Shown here: piece after piece, positions 36,301 through 51,300 of the stretch | Position numbering within the stretch: position 1 is the first letter of the stretch | Layout of the letters: each line of letters begins with the position of its first letter | DNA from: Owenia fusiformis | Lineage: Eukaryota; Annelida; Polychaeta; Sabellida; Oweniidae | NCBI GenBank assembly: GCA_903813345.2 | Contig: CAIIXF020000003.1 | Coordinates: forward strand, 10,926,931-10,990,930 | Reading direction: 5' to 3' | DNA: 64,000 nucleotides | Notes under the pieces: model-generated | The model's input: the letters and a program-made list of their open reading frames with translations, nothing else | Databases searched by the model: none | What the model was told of the DNA's origin: nothing | Position numbers and translations under genes: made by a program

Positions 36301-39300
36301 ACCATTTTAATTTGACAGGTTTCCTATTTGGATGGCAGTGCTATACCAAGACTTACTGTATGTAGAACACATGAATCTGAAATGTTTATTTCCAGATAAA
36401 TGATAAACTCGAGCTCAGTCCTGAATCCGCCAAATTAAATATGAAATTGAGCAAATCCGCAAAATGAAGTAGCGTCAAATTAAGTCTAGTACAGTAGTTC
36501 ATTCAATAGATAGAAAACATGGAAGAGATTTGGTAAGGGAGATAAGATTAGAATAGTAATAGGCCCTGATATGAAATATCCGATTTCAAAAAACATGAAC
36601 ATCAATCAAGTTTTAGTTGAGTTTAACTAGACTTATAATGATCAGCCAAAATTAAAATATATATCTCTATTTATAGCATATTTTGCTCTATTAGTCTATA
36701 TTTCTCTGCTAGATTTTCTGACTTGTAATTCTCAATTTGGACTGGAGTGTTGACTACATTCCTATTTATTTTATTTCTTGCTGATTCCATTAATTGTTTC
36801 ATTATTTCTCATTTAAAGCATTTGAGATGAGATGATCAGGCACATATGGGGTGTAATATATTGCCATGACCAATGAAGAATTATTAATCTTAGTCCGTCT
36901 GTCTGTCTGTCCATCCATCCGTCTGTCAACAATTGGCGTGTTTTAAAACCTCTGTCAATAGGATTCCCGTTTTAAGTTATTTTTGTTCGACAACATCAAT
37001 ATAGAAAACCTCCCTATGACTCCTGGTTCAAAAGCTTGCCTATTTTCAAAATGGCCACCATTTTTGTCTCGCGAAATTCACTTTTGGACCATTTGCTTTA
37101 AAACTCTGTAGATAGGATTCCCGTTTTAAGTTATTTTTGTTCAACATCAATACAGAAAACTCCCCTATGACTCTTGGTTCAAAATCTCATCTATTTTCAA
37201 AATGGTTGCCATTTTTGTCTCACGAAATTCACTTTTGGCCCATTTCCTAGCTTTACAAATAATTTCAGGTTTCCTGCATTGTAAAAAGCCATGTCACTGT
37301 AAAGAGTAGTTGTATGAAATAATTTTGTTACAAAATATCGGCAAAAAATCTTTTGGACTATTTGCCTTAAAACCTCTGTCGATAAGATTCCCGTTTTAAA
37401 TTATTTTTGTTCAACATCAATACAGAAAACTCCCCTATGACTCCTGGTTCAAAAGCTCACCTATTTTCTAAATTGTTGCCATTTTTGTCTTGTGAAATTC
37501 ACTTTTGGCCCATTTCCTAGCTTTAAAAATAATTTCAGGTGTCCTGCATTGTAAAAAGCCATGCCACTGTAAAGAGTAGTTGGGTGAAATAATTTTGTTA
37601 CAAAAAATCGGCAAAAGATTTTATCCATTTTTTTAATTTTCTGCCATTTTAGCCATCATTCACTTTTGAGCAACACCATGTGAGCCCAGTACCCATGGTA
37701 CTATTTTTATTACATCTTGGAGGTAATGAATCCTCATTGATCTTTGAGGTTATTTATCCTTTGTGCTCATACATCCTGGAGGTCATAGATTTTAGTGTAG
37801 ATCTTGGGGATTCATTAGATCTTCAGGGTTCTTAGATCTTGATAGGTTTTCTGAAAAATGAGTGTTTGTTATGAAGGTTTATGTTTCTATGTCAGTATCA
37901 TCATTGGTTTATATTAGGCTATTATATCCCACACAAGTCAAAGTCATATTAAGTTTAAACTAATTTTAAACATGATAAATTACACATACACCTGTATTTT
38001 AACTAAAAGGTCAGGTCAACCTTAATATATGTTGATAACCTTCCTTTGAACTGAATCTCAAAATAATAAATGATAAGAAATCAATGGCCAGAAAGTAAGA
38101 TAGCTAATTATATTATATCAAAATTAGAATTTCGTAAAACTAATAGTACAACTAGTTATTTTTAATGAGGTACAGTAAAACCTGTCTAATCCGAACACCC
38201 ATGGGACCAGCCAAAAGAGTTCAAATTGGCAGGTGTTCAAATTTCGAGGATTTTGTTGGTCGGGGGGGGGGGGGATTTTCATTGTTCAGTGCACTATATT
38301 GAACACTTAATACTAAGTCAGAAAACAATACATGTTGTTGATGAGTTAATTCTACAATAGGCCTATAGCCTATATGCTATGTTTTATTTATATTTTGAAC
38401 AATTTCATCATTTTAGTAAAAATAACTTATATTTTGGCAAAAACTTTGTAATACACTGTGAAAGTATATGATAGTCTCGTACGAAATCTTATGCTTATCA
38501 AATGGCTTATCCCATATTATGGTTACATAGCACTGCTTTACTTTTGCTTGTAAAAGTCCTTCATTGTTGTTTGTTTCTTGGCACTTTTAGCATTAGCAAT
38601 ATTTGAGTAGATATCCTTTTCAAGTAAAAATAATTTTTCATGAGTGTTCATTCGAGATGATGTATAATCCTTCAAAATATCAAGGGCATTCAGGATGTCA
38701 GATGTATGGGAATATTACGAAGTTGGATTTTTTCTCCTCGTGATATAATCGTGTCTGCAAATGGCGTCTGTGTTGTCTTTGTGATTATAAAACATTTACT
38801 GATTGAATCTTAGCTATCATAACAGACCCATGGGATATAAAACAGTTAAGACCTGTTCATAATTCAAATTAAAAACATCCAGTTAATTTACAATAAGGAT
38901 AAACCAATTATCTCCCAGACTCTCACCTTTCTCTTAATCCAAATCAAAAACATCCAGGTAATTTCCAATAATGATAAATCAATTATCTTCTTGATTCACA
39001 CCTTTCTCTTAATCCAAAAATAAAACATTCAGTTCTTTTCTAATAGGATAAACCAATTAACTCCTGTATTCACACCTTTCCAAAACATCCTGTTGTTTTC
39101 CACAAATTAGGGATGCCACTGAGACTAAATAAGTTAATTAGGACAATTGGTTCTTTGATTGCATTTGTATATATGTAAAGATAAATAACAACTATAACAT
39201 TGACTCAATATCTGGCTTTAATTGAAATGTCCAGACATTTGATTTCTGATAAAAATGTTCAGATTAGACAGGTCACTTTTTCAAATCTGGTTGTTCACTG

Positions 39301-42300
39301 TTCAGATTAGGAGGTGTTCAGATTTCAAGGTTTTTTTAACATGGGAGTCAATGGGAGGAAAAAATGGGACCGAAAAAAAGTGTTCAAATTGGAAGGTGTT
39401 CGGATTAGCCAGGTGTTCAGATATACAGGTTTTACTGTACTTGTATTTGGTACCTATTCCAGATTGTCCTTTCTTGATGAGTTTTAATAATTCTTCTTCA
39501 TAGATTCAAAGACAAGCTTAAAAGAAACATTATTATATCAAAGCAAATTAAGAACAAACAAAGGAGGAGGGAAATTAGTGCAGCAGATTTCGGATAGTCA
39601 TATGTTGGATTTTGGAGGATTTAAACAGGTGCATATGTTAGATCAATGCACTACCTCCAGGAAAAGCACTCATAGAGATGATAAAATAATTTCGACTCTG
39701 AGACAGAGGAGGTGCAAACAACCCACCCACATGTTTTTCTGAAATGATGTTCTGATTTTGAAGAATTGAAAGCTTGAATTGTTATAATCTGATTTTACAT
39801 TTCCAAGCAATGATTATATACTTGCAGGGCTCCGATCCTCTCATATCTACAGCTAGAGGGAAGCTCCAGACAAAACGCTCAAAATTAAATGATGAAATCA
39901 ATAGAGAGTTACGGATGCGAAATGGAGCAGAGAACCTTTTCAAGTAAGGACTATATATATCACTTATACTTATGCAAAGTAGACCCTCAAAGTACATTCC
40001 TTAATGAAAAAAAGAATAATGCCATTTGTCCCAAGCTTCCAATATACCATTGGAAAGCTGCAAGTGTCAGCTTTAAGGATCTTACCTGCTTGAAAATGTC
40101 TGTTGGTTACAAAGTCTTAATATTAACCCTTTCATCACCAAGGAGTAACAGGCCCGTAGCCAGGGGGGGTTCGCAGGGTTCGGGCGAACCCCCCCCCTGG
40201 CCAAAAATTCTTTCAAAATCATGCAGTTTTTCACCATTTTGAGCACTTCTCTTGTGATTTTAGCCTTATTTGGGCCAAAATTGTCAAATGTGAACCCCCC
40301 TGGAAATTTTTGAAAACTGAACCCCCCCCTTGGCAAATCCTGGCTACGGGCCTGAGTAAAATTATGGAACTTATCGTAGTGACTGATATGTCATTTACAT
40401 GACATGGTTATTGAGTCAATAAAAGATATATATATCATAATTATTCAATCCAAAAACGTTTTTGTCAGTTTTTATATTTTCTGTTTAAATGTCCTTAAAA
40501 CAACTTCTGCTAGGGTATAACAGTATAATAAGGATGTTTGATCTCAATGTTTATTAAAAAAAAATGTTTGAAGTTATCACTCAAAAATGTGAAAAAATTA
40601 TGCTAACTTTCTTTCTAATATGATTAAGGTGCTTTGTAGGTGTCAGGGTTGTCAAATTAACCCTTTCATCTCCAAAGGGTCATTTTTGAATAAAACTAAA
40701 ATAAATTCCTAAAATCCAAACATAAATAATGAGAGAATATATAACTTTAACATAAGAAAATATTTATTTTCCTATATTTCTATCCAAAAGTTTTTCACAA
40801 GAGCTTGGGATCTTGTATCACACGGGTCAAGTCTAACCGACTATATACAACCTTCCTCTGAGTAAGATCCGCTAATACCGCCTATCAAATGTAGATAAAG
40901 TTCCAAGACAAGGAAAATGGACAAGAAAGGTCAGGCCATTATCAATTCTCTTAGATGCTTGGAATCGTCACTAGCATGTTCTAGCAGGCAAAATTGGCCT
41001 AGAATTATAGTTGAAATATATCTTTATGTCCAAATTAACTAATTAATTAAGTAAAACGTATAAGGGTTTTTTGATTTGTTTATCTCATTCATACTCGCTT
41101 TCCTTGACCAAGAGTCATATATCACAAAGACATGGTTCGGTAAACAAATGTTAATTTCGAAATATATTTATTGTCAAATTATTGGGTGAAAATATGAACA
41201 CCAAAATCTTCAGTTAAACTTGGTCCCAAAAGATCCAATGTTATCGTAGGATGGATCCGATGTGATTGATGAGTAATATTATCAAAGATCTGAAAATATC
41301 TTGAGTAAAAAGATCTCAGGATCCAAACATTCCTTGAGTAAAATCCGTTGAGATCCAATCCAATCGTCGAGTTTATGAACATGCTGATGATGAAATAATA
41401 AATATACACTCTGCAAATATACTAAGACCATCCCCAGTCACCACGCACTGTACATCGAAACATTGTATACCAGGTCCTAGGTACAAATGCTTTCACTTCA
41501 ATTATAAAAAAACATGAGATGAATGACTTTGTGGTTCTCTTCAGTCAGCATCATCCATTACTGAGTATTAAACTCAATGTGGCCGATTTTTTAAAGGCTA
41601 AAATTGATTAACAATATTTTGGACTATTTTATTGTCTTATCAAAGTGCGATCATGCTAATTTGTGTTACGATGATGACAGGTAGAGGCCATCTTAAAAAA
41701 TAAATTGACGTAAACTATTTATTTGGAGAAAATATTTCCACTAGTATTTGAGTTGTTTTCAAGACGGACAGACATTACACATAAAAAGGTTCGACAAAAC
41801 TTTAGATGCAATCTTGGCTCTGATCAAATGTCCAGTGTCATTTGAAACTACAGGGTAAAATTATGGTGATTCTTTAATGGAAATCAATGCACATGATCAA
41901 CGAGGGTAAGATATGTGCAATGGTTTGGGATATAAATTTAAAATAGATGACAACCTTGAATGAATTTTTATCTTAATTCTCAATAATTTTTACTATCAAC
42001 CCAGGCTACTGTGCATTAGCTGTTGACGAATAGTGGGAATTATATTATATAATTGCTGGAATTACACCATGCGTTTTAGAAAGGCGTGTTTCTAAAACTC
42101 TTTACTCGGCGGTAGGTTGTATAATAGCTGGGTTAGTCTTTACCTGTATGTTGTATTTTGTTTAACTTGAATCTTCTATAATTAAATGTTTGTTCTTAAT
42201 AATTTCATTTTGTGACAGTAGGTTAAATGATAACTGATACTAAACCAATTGTTTTAGATAATCAGTCAAAGTGTATTATTTCATTGCATATATAGAGATT

Positions 42301-45300
42301 ATCCTATATGAGGTTCAGGATAATGGGATTATCCCGAGGCCAATATAATATATCTGCTCGAGGGCCGAGGGATAATTCCAATATTCTGAACCGACTACAG
42401 GATAATATGTTTATCCCATACCAATCTTGGTTATCTGGTTCACATTGTTCAGTCGTGGAAATATTTTAGAATATTCATGTCCAGTTTTGTTTTCTTGGCC
42501 GTTGGTGGATTTTCCTGTTCCTGTAAGTTTGACTTACAGTCTAGTGTAGAACCTTGCCTAGATAATAACATCACTTTGTATGATCTCAGGGCTACAAATA
42601 ATAAGAACATCAAGGAGACTGTGGCTCTGGAGCTGAGCTTTGTTAACTCTAACCTGCAAGTTCTCAAAGAGGAGATGGCAGAGTTGAATAGCACAATGGA
42701 TGTTTACCAGAGTGGGGGGTAAGTTGTAAAATCTGATAAATGTCATTTTCATTGAATTGAGGAAGCATAAGTCTGATCATCACAATGCTTAATGCTTATG
42801 CGAACTAAATAATTCTAAAATTTCAAGGCAAAATATGCAAAATTGACCGAGTTATTCAACTTTCTTACGGTCCTGTTTTTTGGACACCCTGTATATATTC
42901 TCTTTTTCACATACTGCCCTGTCAAGATTATTTCATAAAACTAACTTGCATTCAAAATCCTTTACCTGGAAACCTCTGTCATTGTTAATCCATTTTGTGA
43001 ACTGGTTGAAATAATTGTCTAACATATTGCAGAGGTGTATCCAGTGTACCAATGATCCCTATGGGCTTGAAGGAAACTAAAGATGTTGATATTGGACTCC
43101 CATTTCTGGTAAGTATACAGGCTGTTAAACCTTACAAGTTACAAATTAAGTAGTTGTTTACTGGCAAAAAGTGGCTCCATGCTATAGTATAAGAGCAATG
43201 ATTTGACCAGTGTTCAGCTTTAGGACATTATATATTTTTGTGATTTTAGTTTTTTACTGTATGGATACACAATTTTTATGGATATAAGTAATTGTGTAAT
43301 GCCATTTTTAATGTATCTTTGTTCCACTTTGGAACATAAGAATTGATTTTTTGGAAGAGAAATAATAAAAAATGAAGTTGGTGATTATCTCAGTTTCTTC
43401 TATACCCTTACAAAATGTTTCCTAGCTTTAAGTAAAAAATAAAGCTAAAATGATACCAGCTTTTTTGTTTGATTATGAAGCATAATCAAGTCATTGTCAT
43501 TTTAATATAAGAATTTAAATTTATTTTGAGGCCTTCGGGTATGCAACCTCCTTAATTCAACTAAAACCTAATCCTACTAACCCTGAAAATAAACTTGGGA
43601 AGTAATGGTGAATACATACGGACATGTTTATTGATAGTTACCTATTCTAGACAATATGTGTTTCCATGGAAGTGTAGTAATGATTTTGTTGTCACAAATA
43701 GGCCAATAACTTTAGAAATAGTCAAGTAGATTTGAACCTCACATCAAAACTAGGTGGCAAATAGGGACATTCTATCATATAAATTGCCTTGTATTCATAG
43801 TACTTATCTAGTAGAAAGATACATATACAGGGTGGTCAAAAAAGGAAACTCTAATACCATTTTCCTCATATCCTTGTCATTTTAAGGAATAACTCCCTGA
43901 TATTTTACACCTTTGTACATCATTCAATTTGCTACCAGCCTACTTTATTTCATGACAATCAGATAATCACAGTGTTTCAGTACTTTAAAGAACATGCCCT
44001 GTGGCCACTATTACATTGTGGGAAACCTGTATTCATCATCTAAAATGTCCCTACCTGTGGGGATATGGCAGAGATAGAGTATATGAGAATGACCTCAGGA
44101 CAATTGCAAACCTCAAAAGTGAGATCATTTGTGTCATTCAGGCCATACCTGCTGAGGAATGCATTCGGGTCATTGACAACTGTGCTGTTTTGCCTACAGC
44201 GCGATGATGGCCAAATCTGAAGCATGTTATTCATAGTGCTGTAAAATTGTGACTATCAGTCTGATGGTCATGTAATATGGTAGGGTGGTTGGAAATTGAA
44301 TGATGTACAAATGTGTGAAATATCAGGGAGTAATATTTTAAAGTGACAAAGATATAAGGAAAATGCAGGGTTTCCATTTTTTTGACCACCCATTTTTTTT
44401 GACCACCCTGTACTAGTATTATAATAGAAATGGTTAAATGCAATTATATATGGAACTTTTCAAAATCCCTTCTGGAAACTAGGCACAATAAAATTCCCTT
44501 TATTGGTCATAATACAAGTAAAGTACATGTAGTACTAACTCTTTACTGTACAATGTGCTTAACAACCTTGCTTAATTATTAGTCTTTGAAATATTGAATA
44601 TTGGCTTCATTTTTAGGTGGGAATAGAGATGCACCAACCAGAACTAATACTAGTATAAATCAAACTGTATATAAACAAAATCCTGTAAGGGGTTATGTAA
44701 TGGAAATTGTTATATTTTATCTGAGGAGGTATCTTTTCTAAAAATAAAAAAGTTATGTCTCTCCAGAGTACTGACTTGGTTTTTATCTTGCACAGCAGCC
44801 TTATTCTTCTACTCAAATGGTAGAATTATCAACTCTAAACTGGTACTCAGTCAATTCTCTAAATTATATAAGTCCTGGAATACAGTCTTTCAAAATGCTC
44901 AACCAGACAGATATTTTAGGTAGAATCATGCATTATATTCTTGCATTTCATCTTATGAAGAGGCAGTTGTTACATTCTTTACATAACACATGCACTCATT
45001 GATATCTCTCCCTGATTGTGGTTTGCAAGAGAGGAAGACAGCCTGTACATAACATTATCTCAAGTCATTTCCCTTTCATCCCATTTCTCTCTCTTTTTGA
45101 ATGAAAAAATGAGGATAACTGTAAAAAGAATCATGTAAATCCCTGTTTACATGATTCACTTCTTATTCCCCACCATTGCTATTTGTTTTCTATTCTAAAG
45201 CATGCCCATCATGAGATTTTTCTCACTAGAAATCTATGATAAACTCTAAATGTTATCTTGAAAAAGCAAGTAGTATTGATAGATATGAGATATCTCATCC

Positions 45301-48300
45301 CAAATAAACACTAGCCCTCTCTAAAACAGGATTTCCATGGTATCCATAAAAGAGCTACTCAACTATATCAGTCTTGTTGAAGAGGCTACTTAAAGGAGTG
45401 TATGTGTATTGTGTGGAAATGCTTTCTATTTGGATTGTTCTTTTCAAATAGTTTTCAAAATCAACCTACTGCCTGTTTGAATTGATTTTGAAATGTATCT
45501 CAAAAAGTAGTTCTAAGATTTTATTCAGAGTAATTGTGCTATTGGATTTGGTCCAACTTTCATAGGCCAGTGCTTTTCAATGCTACTCGAGAAGGACTCT
45601 CTAATATGGCATCACATTATTACTACCACCTTGCGAGGTCTGTTCTCAGTTACTAGTTTAGAAGCCTTATTTTTTACTATATTAACTTGAGCAATAGGTG
45701 GAGCCATAGTGCCAGGCCATAGTGGTCATTATCCACCCTGCTCCAGGGCGAATAATGAGTTTGTACTAAGTTTTCAAGAGATCGTGGCCACAATTTTATT
45801 GTTGCCCGCTGAAATGAGGTTATTGTTTATATTGATGTAGATTTTCTTAAAAGGAGACAAGGCAATAGTACTGCCTGGTTATTTCTATCATATGATGTTC
45901 AGAATGATGAGTGATTTGATAAGATATGTTTCATTAGGTGGGATTTGCTACTCCAATGTTAAGGATGTAAAACTAAAAATAAAATATAATGAATCAGTAA
46001 TAAAATGGGTAAATAAGATAGCTGTAGAAGGAAGGTTAAGTCATGAGAAATAGTACCAATCGAGAAATCCAAAATGTCTCAATAATTCTGCTGTTGAGAC
46101 TTTGTTTGAGGCCATGCAAGCAAAGTTAAATATGGAAATTTCCTTTTATTTAAAATATTGACAGCCATTTTTGTATGTGATATAAACTGGAAAAGGTGTA
46201 ATGGAAAAGAAGTAGAGAAATTTTGTTTGTTGATATTTAGAAGCATATTACACTGTTGAGCTAATGAAAATTTGGCTAATAGGTGGCCATTTTCAAAAAC
46301 GGCAGCCATTTTTGTGAGTGGTTGATTGGATTTGCTACACCTTGACATTGCCGATCTCTAGTTAACCTCATTGTATTGCATTAGTTTTACTGCATTAATT
46401 AACCTAATTGTTTTGCATTAGTTCTACTGCATTAATTAACCTAATTGTTTTGCATTAGTTCTACTGCATTAATTAACCTAATTGTTTTGCATTAGTTCAC
46501 CTAGTTTTACTGCATTATTTAACATAATTGTTTTGCATTATATTCTAATATCCTTTATTGATGTTGTTGCAGGACTATATCCAGGAACATTACAGTGAGG
46601 AGCCTAGAGACTATGCAGATGAAGTACAGGAGCTAGCCAGCATTAGACAGGTAGGAAATCACTGTTTCACTGGCAGCTAGACTATACTTGAACTGACTCT
46701 ACTGTCAGCTAGAGTCTACCTGCCCTCACTCTACTGTCAGCTAGAGTCTACCTGCCCTCACTCTACTGGCAGCTAGACTCTACCTGCCCTCACTCTATTG
46801 GCAGCTAGACTATACCTGCCCTCACTCTACTGGCAGCTAGACTATACTTGCCCTCACTCTACTGGCAGCTAGACTGTACCTGCCCTCACTCTACTGTCAC
46901 CTATACTCTACATGCCCTCACTCTACTGGCAGCTAGACTATACCTGCCCTCACTCTACTGTCAGCTAGAGTCTACCTTCCCTCACTCTACTGTCAACTAG
47001 AGTCTACCTGCCCTCACTCTACTGGCAGCTAGACTATACCTGCCCTCACTCTACTGTCAGCTAGAGTCTACCTTCCCTCACTCTACTGTCAACTAGAGTC
47101 TACCTGCCCTCCCTTAACTGGCAGCTACTCTAGCTGACCTCCCTTAACTTGCGGCTAAACTCTACATGCTCTCACTATGCTGGTTGTATGGAAACTCATT
47201 GCTGACTTAATTTTGTGATACTTACAAGTATTTATCACAGGTATTTATAGACCATCATTGCTTGATTTATAGCAAAAACATTGACTTGAGCGCACACTGG
47301 TGGTGTTGCACTTTTTAATTGATCTCTTATCTTATAAGCATCCCATTTTGCCCACCCTGTATGTTTTTTATTTTGGCACATATATGTTTTTTATTCTATT
47401 GATTCTTACCATACGGTAAACAGGTGTAGAGGGGTATAGGGTTGGCGATAAAATTCATTTTGTCCTTTCCAGTTATGTGGATAGTATTTCTAATAGAGGG
47501 TCTTTGACTCCATGCATTGTATAATCTGAAATTTTGAAAAAATGAGTATTATAATAATGCAAAGTAAATGTTTTAGGCAATCAGAACACCTCAAAGAAAT
47601 CCATATGGCATTGAACTACTTTATGATTACTATAACCAGCTGTATTTCGTCGAGAAACGTTTCTTCCCTCCTGACAGAAGTCTTGGAGTCTACTTTGAGT
47701 GGTAAGTTGACAATGAACTATTTCCTCACTTTCAAACCAATTTCACATTAATCTTTTACTCACTTTTACCTCAGAATTTGGAATTGAAATTGTTTATACT
47801 GTATACTACTAGTATTATTTAATTAAGTAAATACATTTTGTTATGTCCTTTTGATACAGAAATCCTTACTTTATTTAGTTCCTTCATATATAAACTGAGT
47901 TAATGCATGTGTTTTCAGGTATGATTCATTAACAGGTGTACCCTCAGCACAGAGAACTGTTGGCTTTGAAAAAGGTGGCATTCTCTTCAACATAGGTGCC
48001 CTACACACACAGATTGCTTGCCAACAGGTACCAGAACCTATATATGTACAGAACCAAAACCTAATATGTTTATATTATTTTATGATTATGTTGTTAATAT
48101 ATATTTCATAATGGTTGTAGTAATACAAGAAATATATTTTCAAATCAATTTTTATTTTGACACTGACATGTTCAATAATTTCCAGGATCGTGCCAACAAA
48201 GATGGGATTAAGTCAGCAATCAATAACTTTGAGAAGGCAGCAGGTGCATTTAAATATCTCCATGACAACTTCAGCAATGCTCCTAGTATGGACATGCAAC

Positions 48301-51300
48301 CCCAGACCTTGGCTATGCTTGTACAGCTGATGCTGGTAGGTAAACCCACTTGATTTAGTGGACAGCAACAGGAACATCCACCATAGAACATGTCTTCTGG
48401 TCATTTAGTTTGGTCATTCAGTTGCCATACAGTCCATGTACAGTCCCCCTTTGGCCACTTTGCGCCTGCCTTGGTAGTTGTCAAAAAAACCTACAGCTGC
48501 TGTAGACACCCCAAGGCCACAGAAAGTTAAATTTCAAAAGCTGCATGGCATCCGCATGTTTTCTCTCATCATGAATTCAAAATATGCCAAACGCCAATGC
48601 ATAGCAAATGTGACTGCTGAAGTATGTGACCATAAAAATTTTACTGCAACTGTAGGATTGCTATTGGCCATAGAAATATAAGACCAATGCAGTAACCATA
48701 GCAAATGGGACTCAGGTATAAGTTGGGTTAATAAGAAGGTATTTAATTTTAGCTATTTTTTTTATATTTGACAGCTATTTAATTTTGGCAAGTTTGATTT
48801 CTGCATTTTCATTCATTGTTCCTTCAGTTTAGCTGAACAATCAATCAATTTTTTTTCTGAACCCAACTAAGTCTTTTAGTATTGGTAAGAAAATGATTTT
48901 TTCATTCTGAGGGTCAGTATTATAGATTTGATTTCCTAATAATATTTCACAAGATGAACTTCATCATTGTAGGTTCCGCATATTATATTATATATATTCT
49001 CCAAGGCTCTTTTGTCATTAATGTACAATGAGGATTTATGGTGACTAACTTTAAGACCTATAATGAAATGCTACTTGATTCCCCTGTGGAATATTGAGAA
49101 TGGTGGGTGGTTCATTCTTTTTATGTGTGTTATATTTTTAGGCACAGACCCAGGAGTGTGTATTGGAGGAGCTTATTCTAGGTGGGGTTGGAGATGGTAT
49201 AGAGAAACATTTGGAGGTTGCTCATGAAGCTGCCATGGTAACCAATTTCACTATAGTTTTCTTTACATGATGAACTTAATGACATCTATTCTGTTCAAAC
49301 AAACACAAAAGCATTATGTAATGATATCAAATGGTTAATAGCATAAACCGAACTCTTGCAAAAGTGACAAAAATAGTAACCACATCTGATTTAATAGAAA
49401 TGTATGCATTATTCTGCAACTATATAGTATAGTCTATATAGTATATCCATTAGTTTTTAATTGAAATGATGTACTGTTCTGTAGATGTCACAAATATCAT
49501 TGTTCAGTGTTTCTGCAGGTATCACAGATATATGAAGAAGTGTTGTATTTCATTGTACAGTGTTTCTGCAGGTATCACAGATGTATGAAGAAGTTTTTGT
49601 ATTTCATTGTTCAGTGTTAATGCAGGTATCACAGATATATGAAGAAGTGTTGTATTTCATTGTTCAGTGTTTCTGCAGGTATCACAGATGTATGAAGAAG
49701 TGTTATATTTCATTGTTCAGTGTTAATGCAGGTATCACAGATGTATGAAGAAGTGTTATATTTCATTGCACATTGTTTCTGCAGGTATCACAGATGTATG
49801 AAGAAGTGTTATATTTCATTGTTCAGTGTTAATGCAGGTATCACAGAAGTATGAGGAAGTGTTTTATTTCATTGTTCAGTGTTAATGCAGGTATCACAGA
49901 AGTATGAGGAAGTGTTTTATTTCATTGTTCAGTGTTTCTGCAGGTATCACAGATGTATGAAGAAGTGTTTTATTTCATTGTTCAGTGTTTCTGCAGGTAT
50001 GAAGAAGTGTTTTATTTCATTGTTCAGAGTTTCTGCAGGTATCACAGATGTATGAAGAAGTGTTATATTTCATTGTTCAGTGTTAATGCAGGTATCACAG
50101 ATGTATGAAGAAGTGTTTTATTTCATTGTTCAGTGTTTCTGCAGGTATCACAGATGTATGAAGAAGTGTTATATTTCATTGTTCAGTGTTTCTGCAGGTA
50201 TCACAGATGTATGAAGAAGTGGTTTTATTTCATTGTTCAGTGTTTCTGCAGGTATCACAGATGTATGAAGAAGTGTTATATTTCATTGTTCAGTGTTTCT
50301 ACAGGTATCACAGATGTATGAAGAAGTGTTATATTTCATTGTTCAGTGTTTCTGCAGGTATCACAGATGTATGAAGAAGTGTTATATTTCATTGTTCAGT
50401 GTTTCTGCAGGTATCACAGATGTATGAAGAAGTTTTTGTATTTCATTGTTCAGTGTTAATGCAGGTATCACAGATGTATGAGGAAGTGTTTTATTTCATT
50501 GTTCAGTGTTAATGCAGGTATCACAGATGTATGAAGTGTTTCTGCAGGTATCACAGATGTATGAAGAAGTGTTATATTTCATTGTACAGTGTTTCTGCAG
50601 GTATCACAGATGTATGAAGAAGTTTTTGTATTTCATTGTTCAGTGTTAATGCAGGTATCACAGATGTATGAAGTGTTTCTGCAGGTATCACAGATGTATG
50701 AAGAAGTGTTATATTTCATTGTTCAGTGTTTCTGCAGGTATCACAGATGTATGAAGAAGTGTTATATTTCATTGTTCAGTGTTTCTGCAGGTATCACAGA
50801 TGTATGAAGAAGTGTTATATTTCATTGTACAGTGTTTCTGCAGGTATCACAGATGTATGAAAAAGTTTTTGTATTTCATTGTTCAGTGTTAATGCAGGTA
50901 TCACAGATGTATGAGGAAGTGTTTTATTTAATTGTTCAGTGTTAATGCAGGTATCACAGATGTATGAAGTGTTTCTGCAGGTATCACAGATGTATGAAGA
51001 AGTTTTATATTTCATTGTTCAGTGTTTCTGCAGGTATCACAGATGTATGAAGAAGTGATATATTTCATTGTTCAGTGTTTCTACAGGTATCACAGATGTA
51101 TGAAGAAGTGTTATATTTCATTGCACATTGTTTCTGCAGGTATCACATATGTATGAAGAAGTGTTATATTTCATTGTTCAGTGTTTCTGCAGGTATCACA
51201 GATGTATGAAGAAGTGTTATATTTCATTGTTCAGTGTTAATGCAGGTATCACAGATGTATGAAGAAGTGTTATATTTCATTGTTCAGTGTTAATGCAGGT

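Noticed and set aside
39255-39503. Small open frame also found in inverted form near 1640-1857
   Set aside because: It is the shared terminal region of the two pogo-like elements read through; not a protein gene.
42862-42895. Complete mariner element near TTTTGGACACCCTGTATA
   Set aside because: Only one terminus is visible; no partner end could be paired nearby. A similar orphan terminus lies at 47345-47360.
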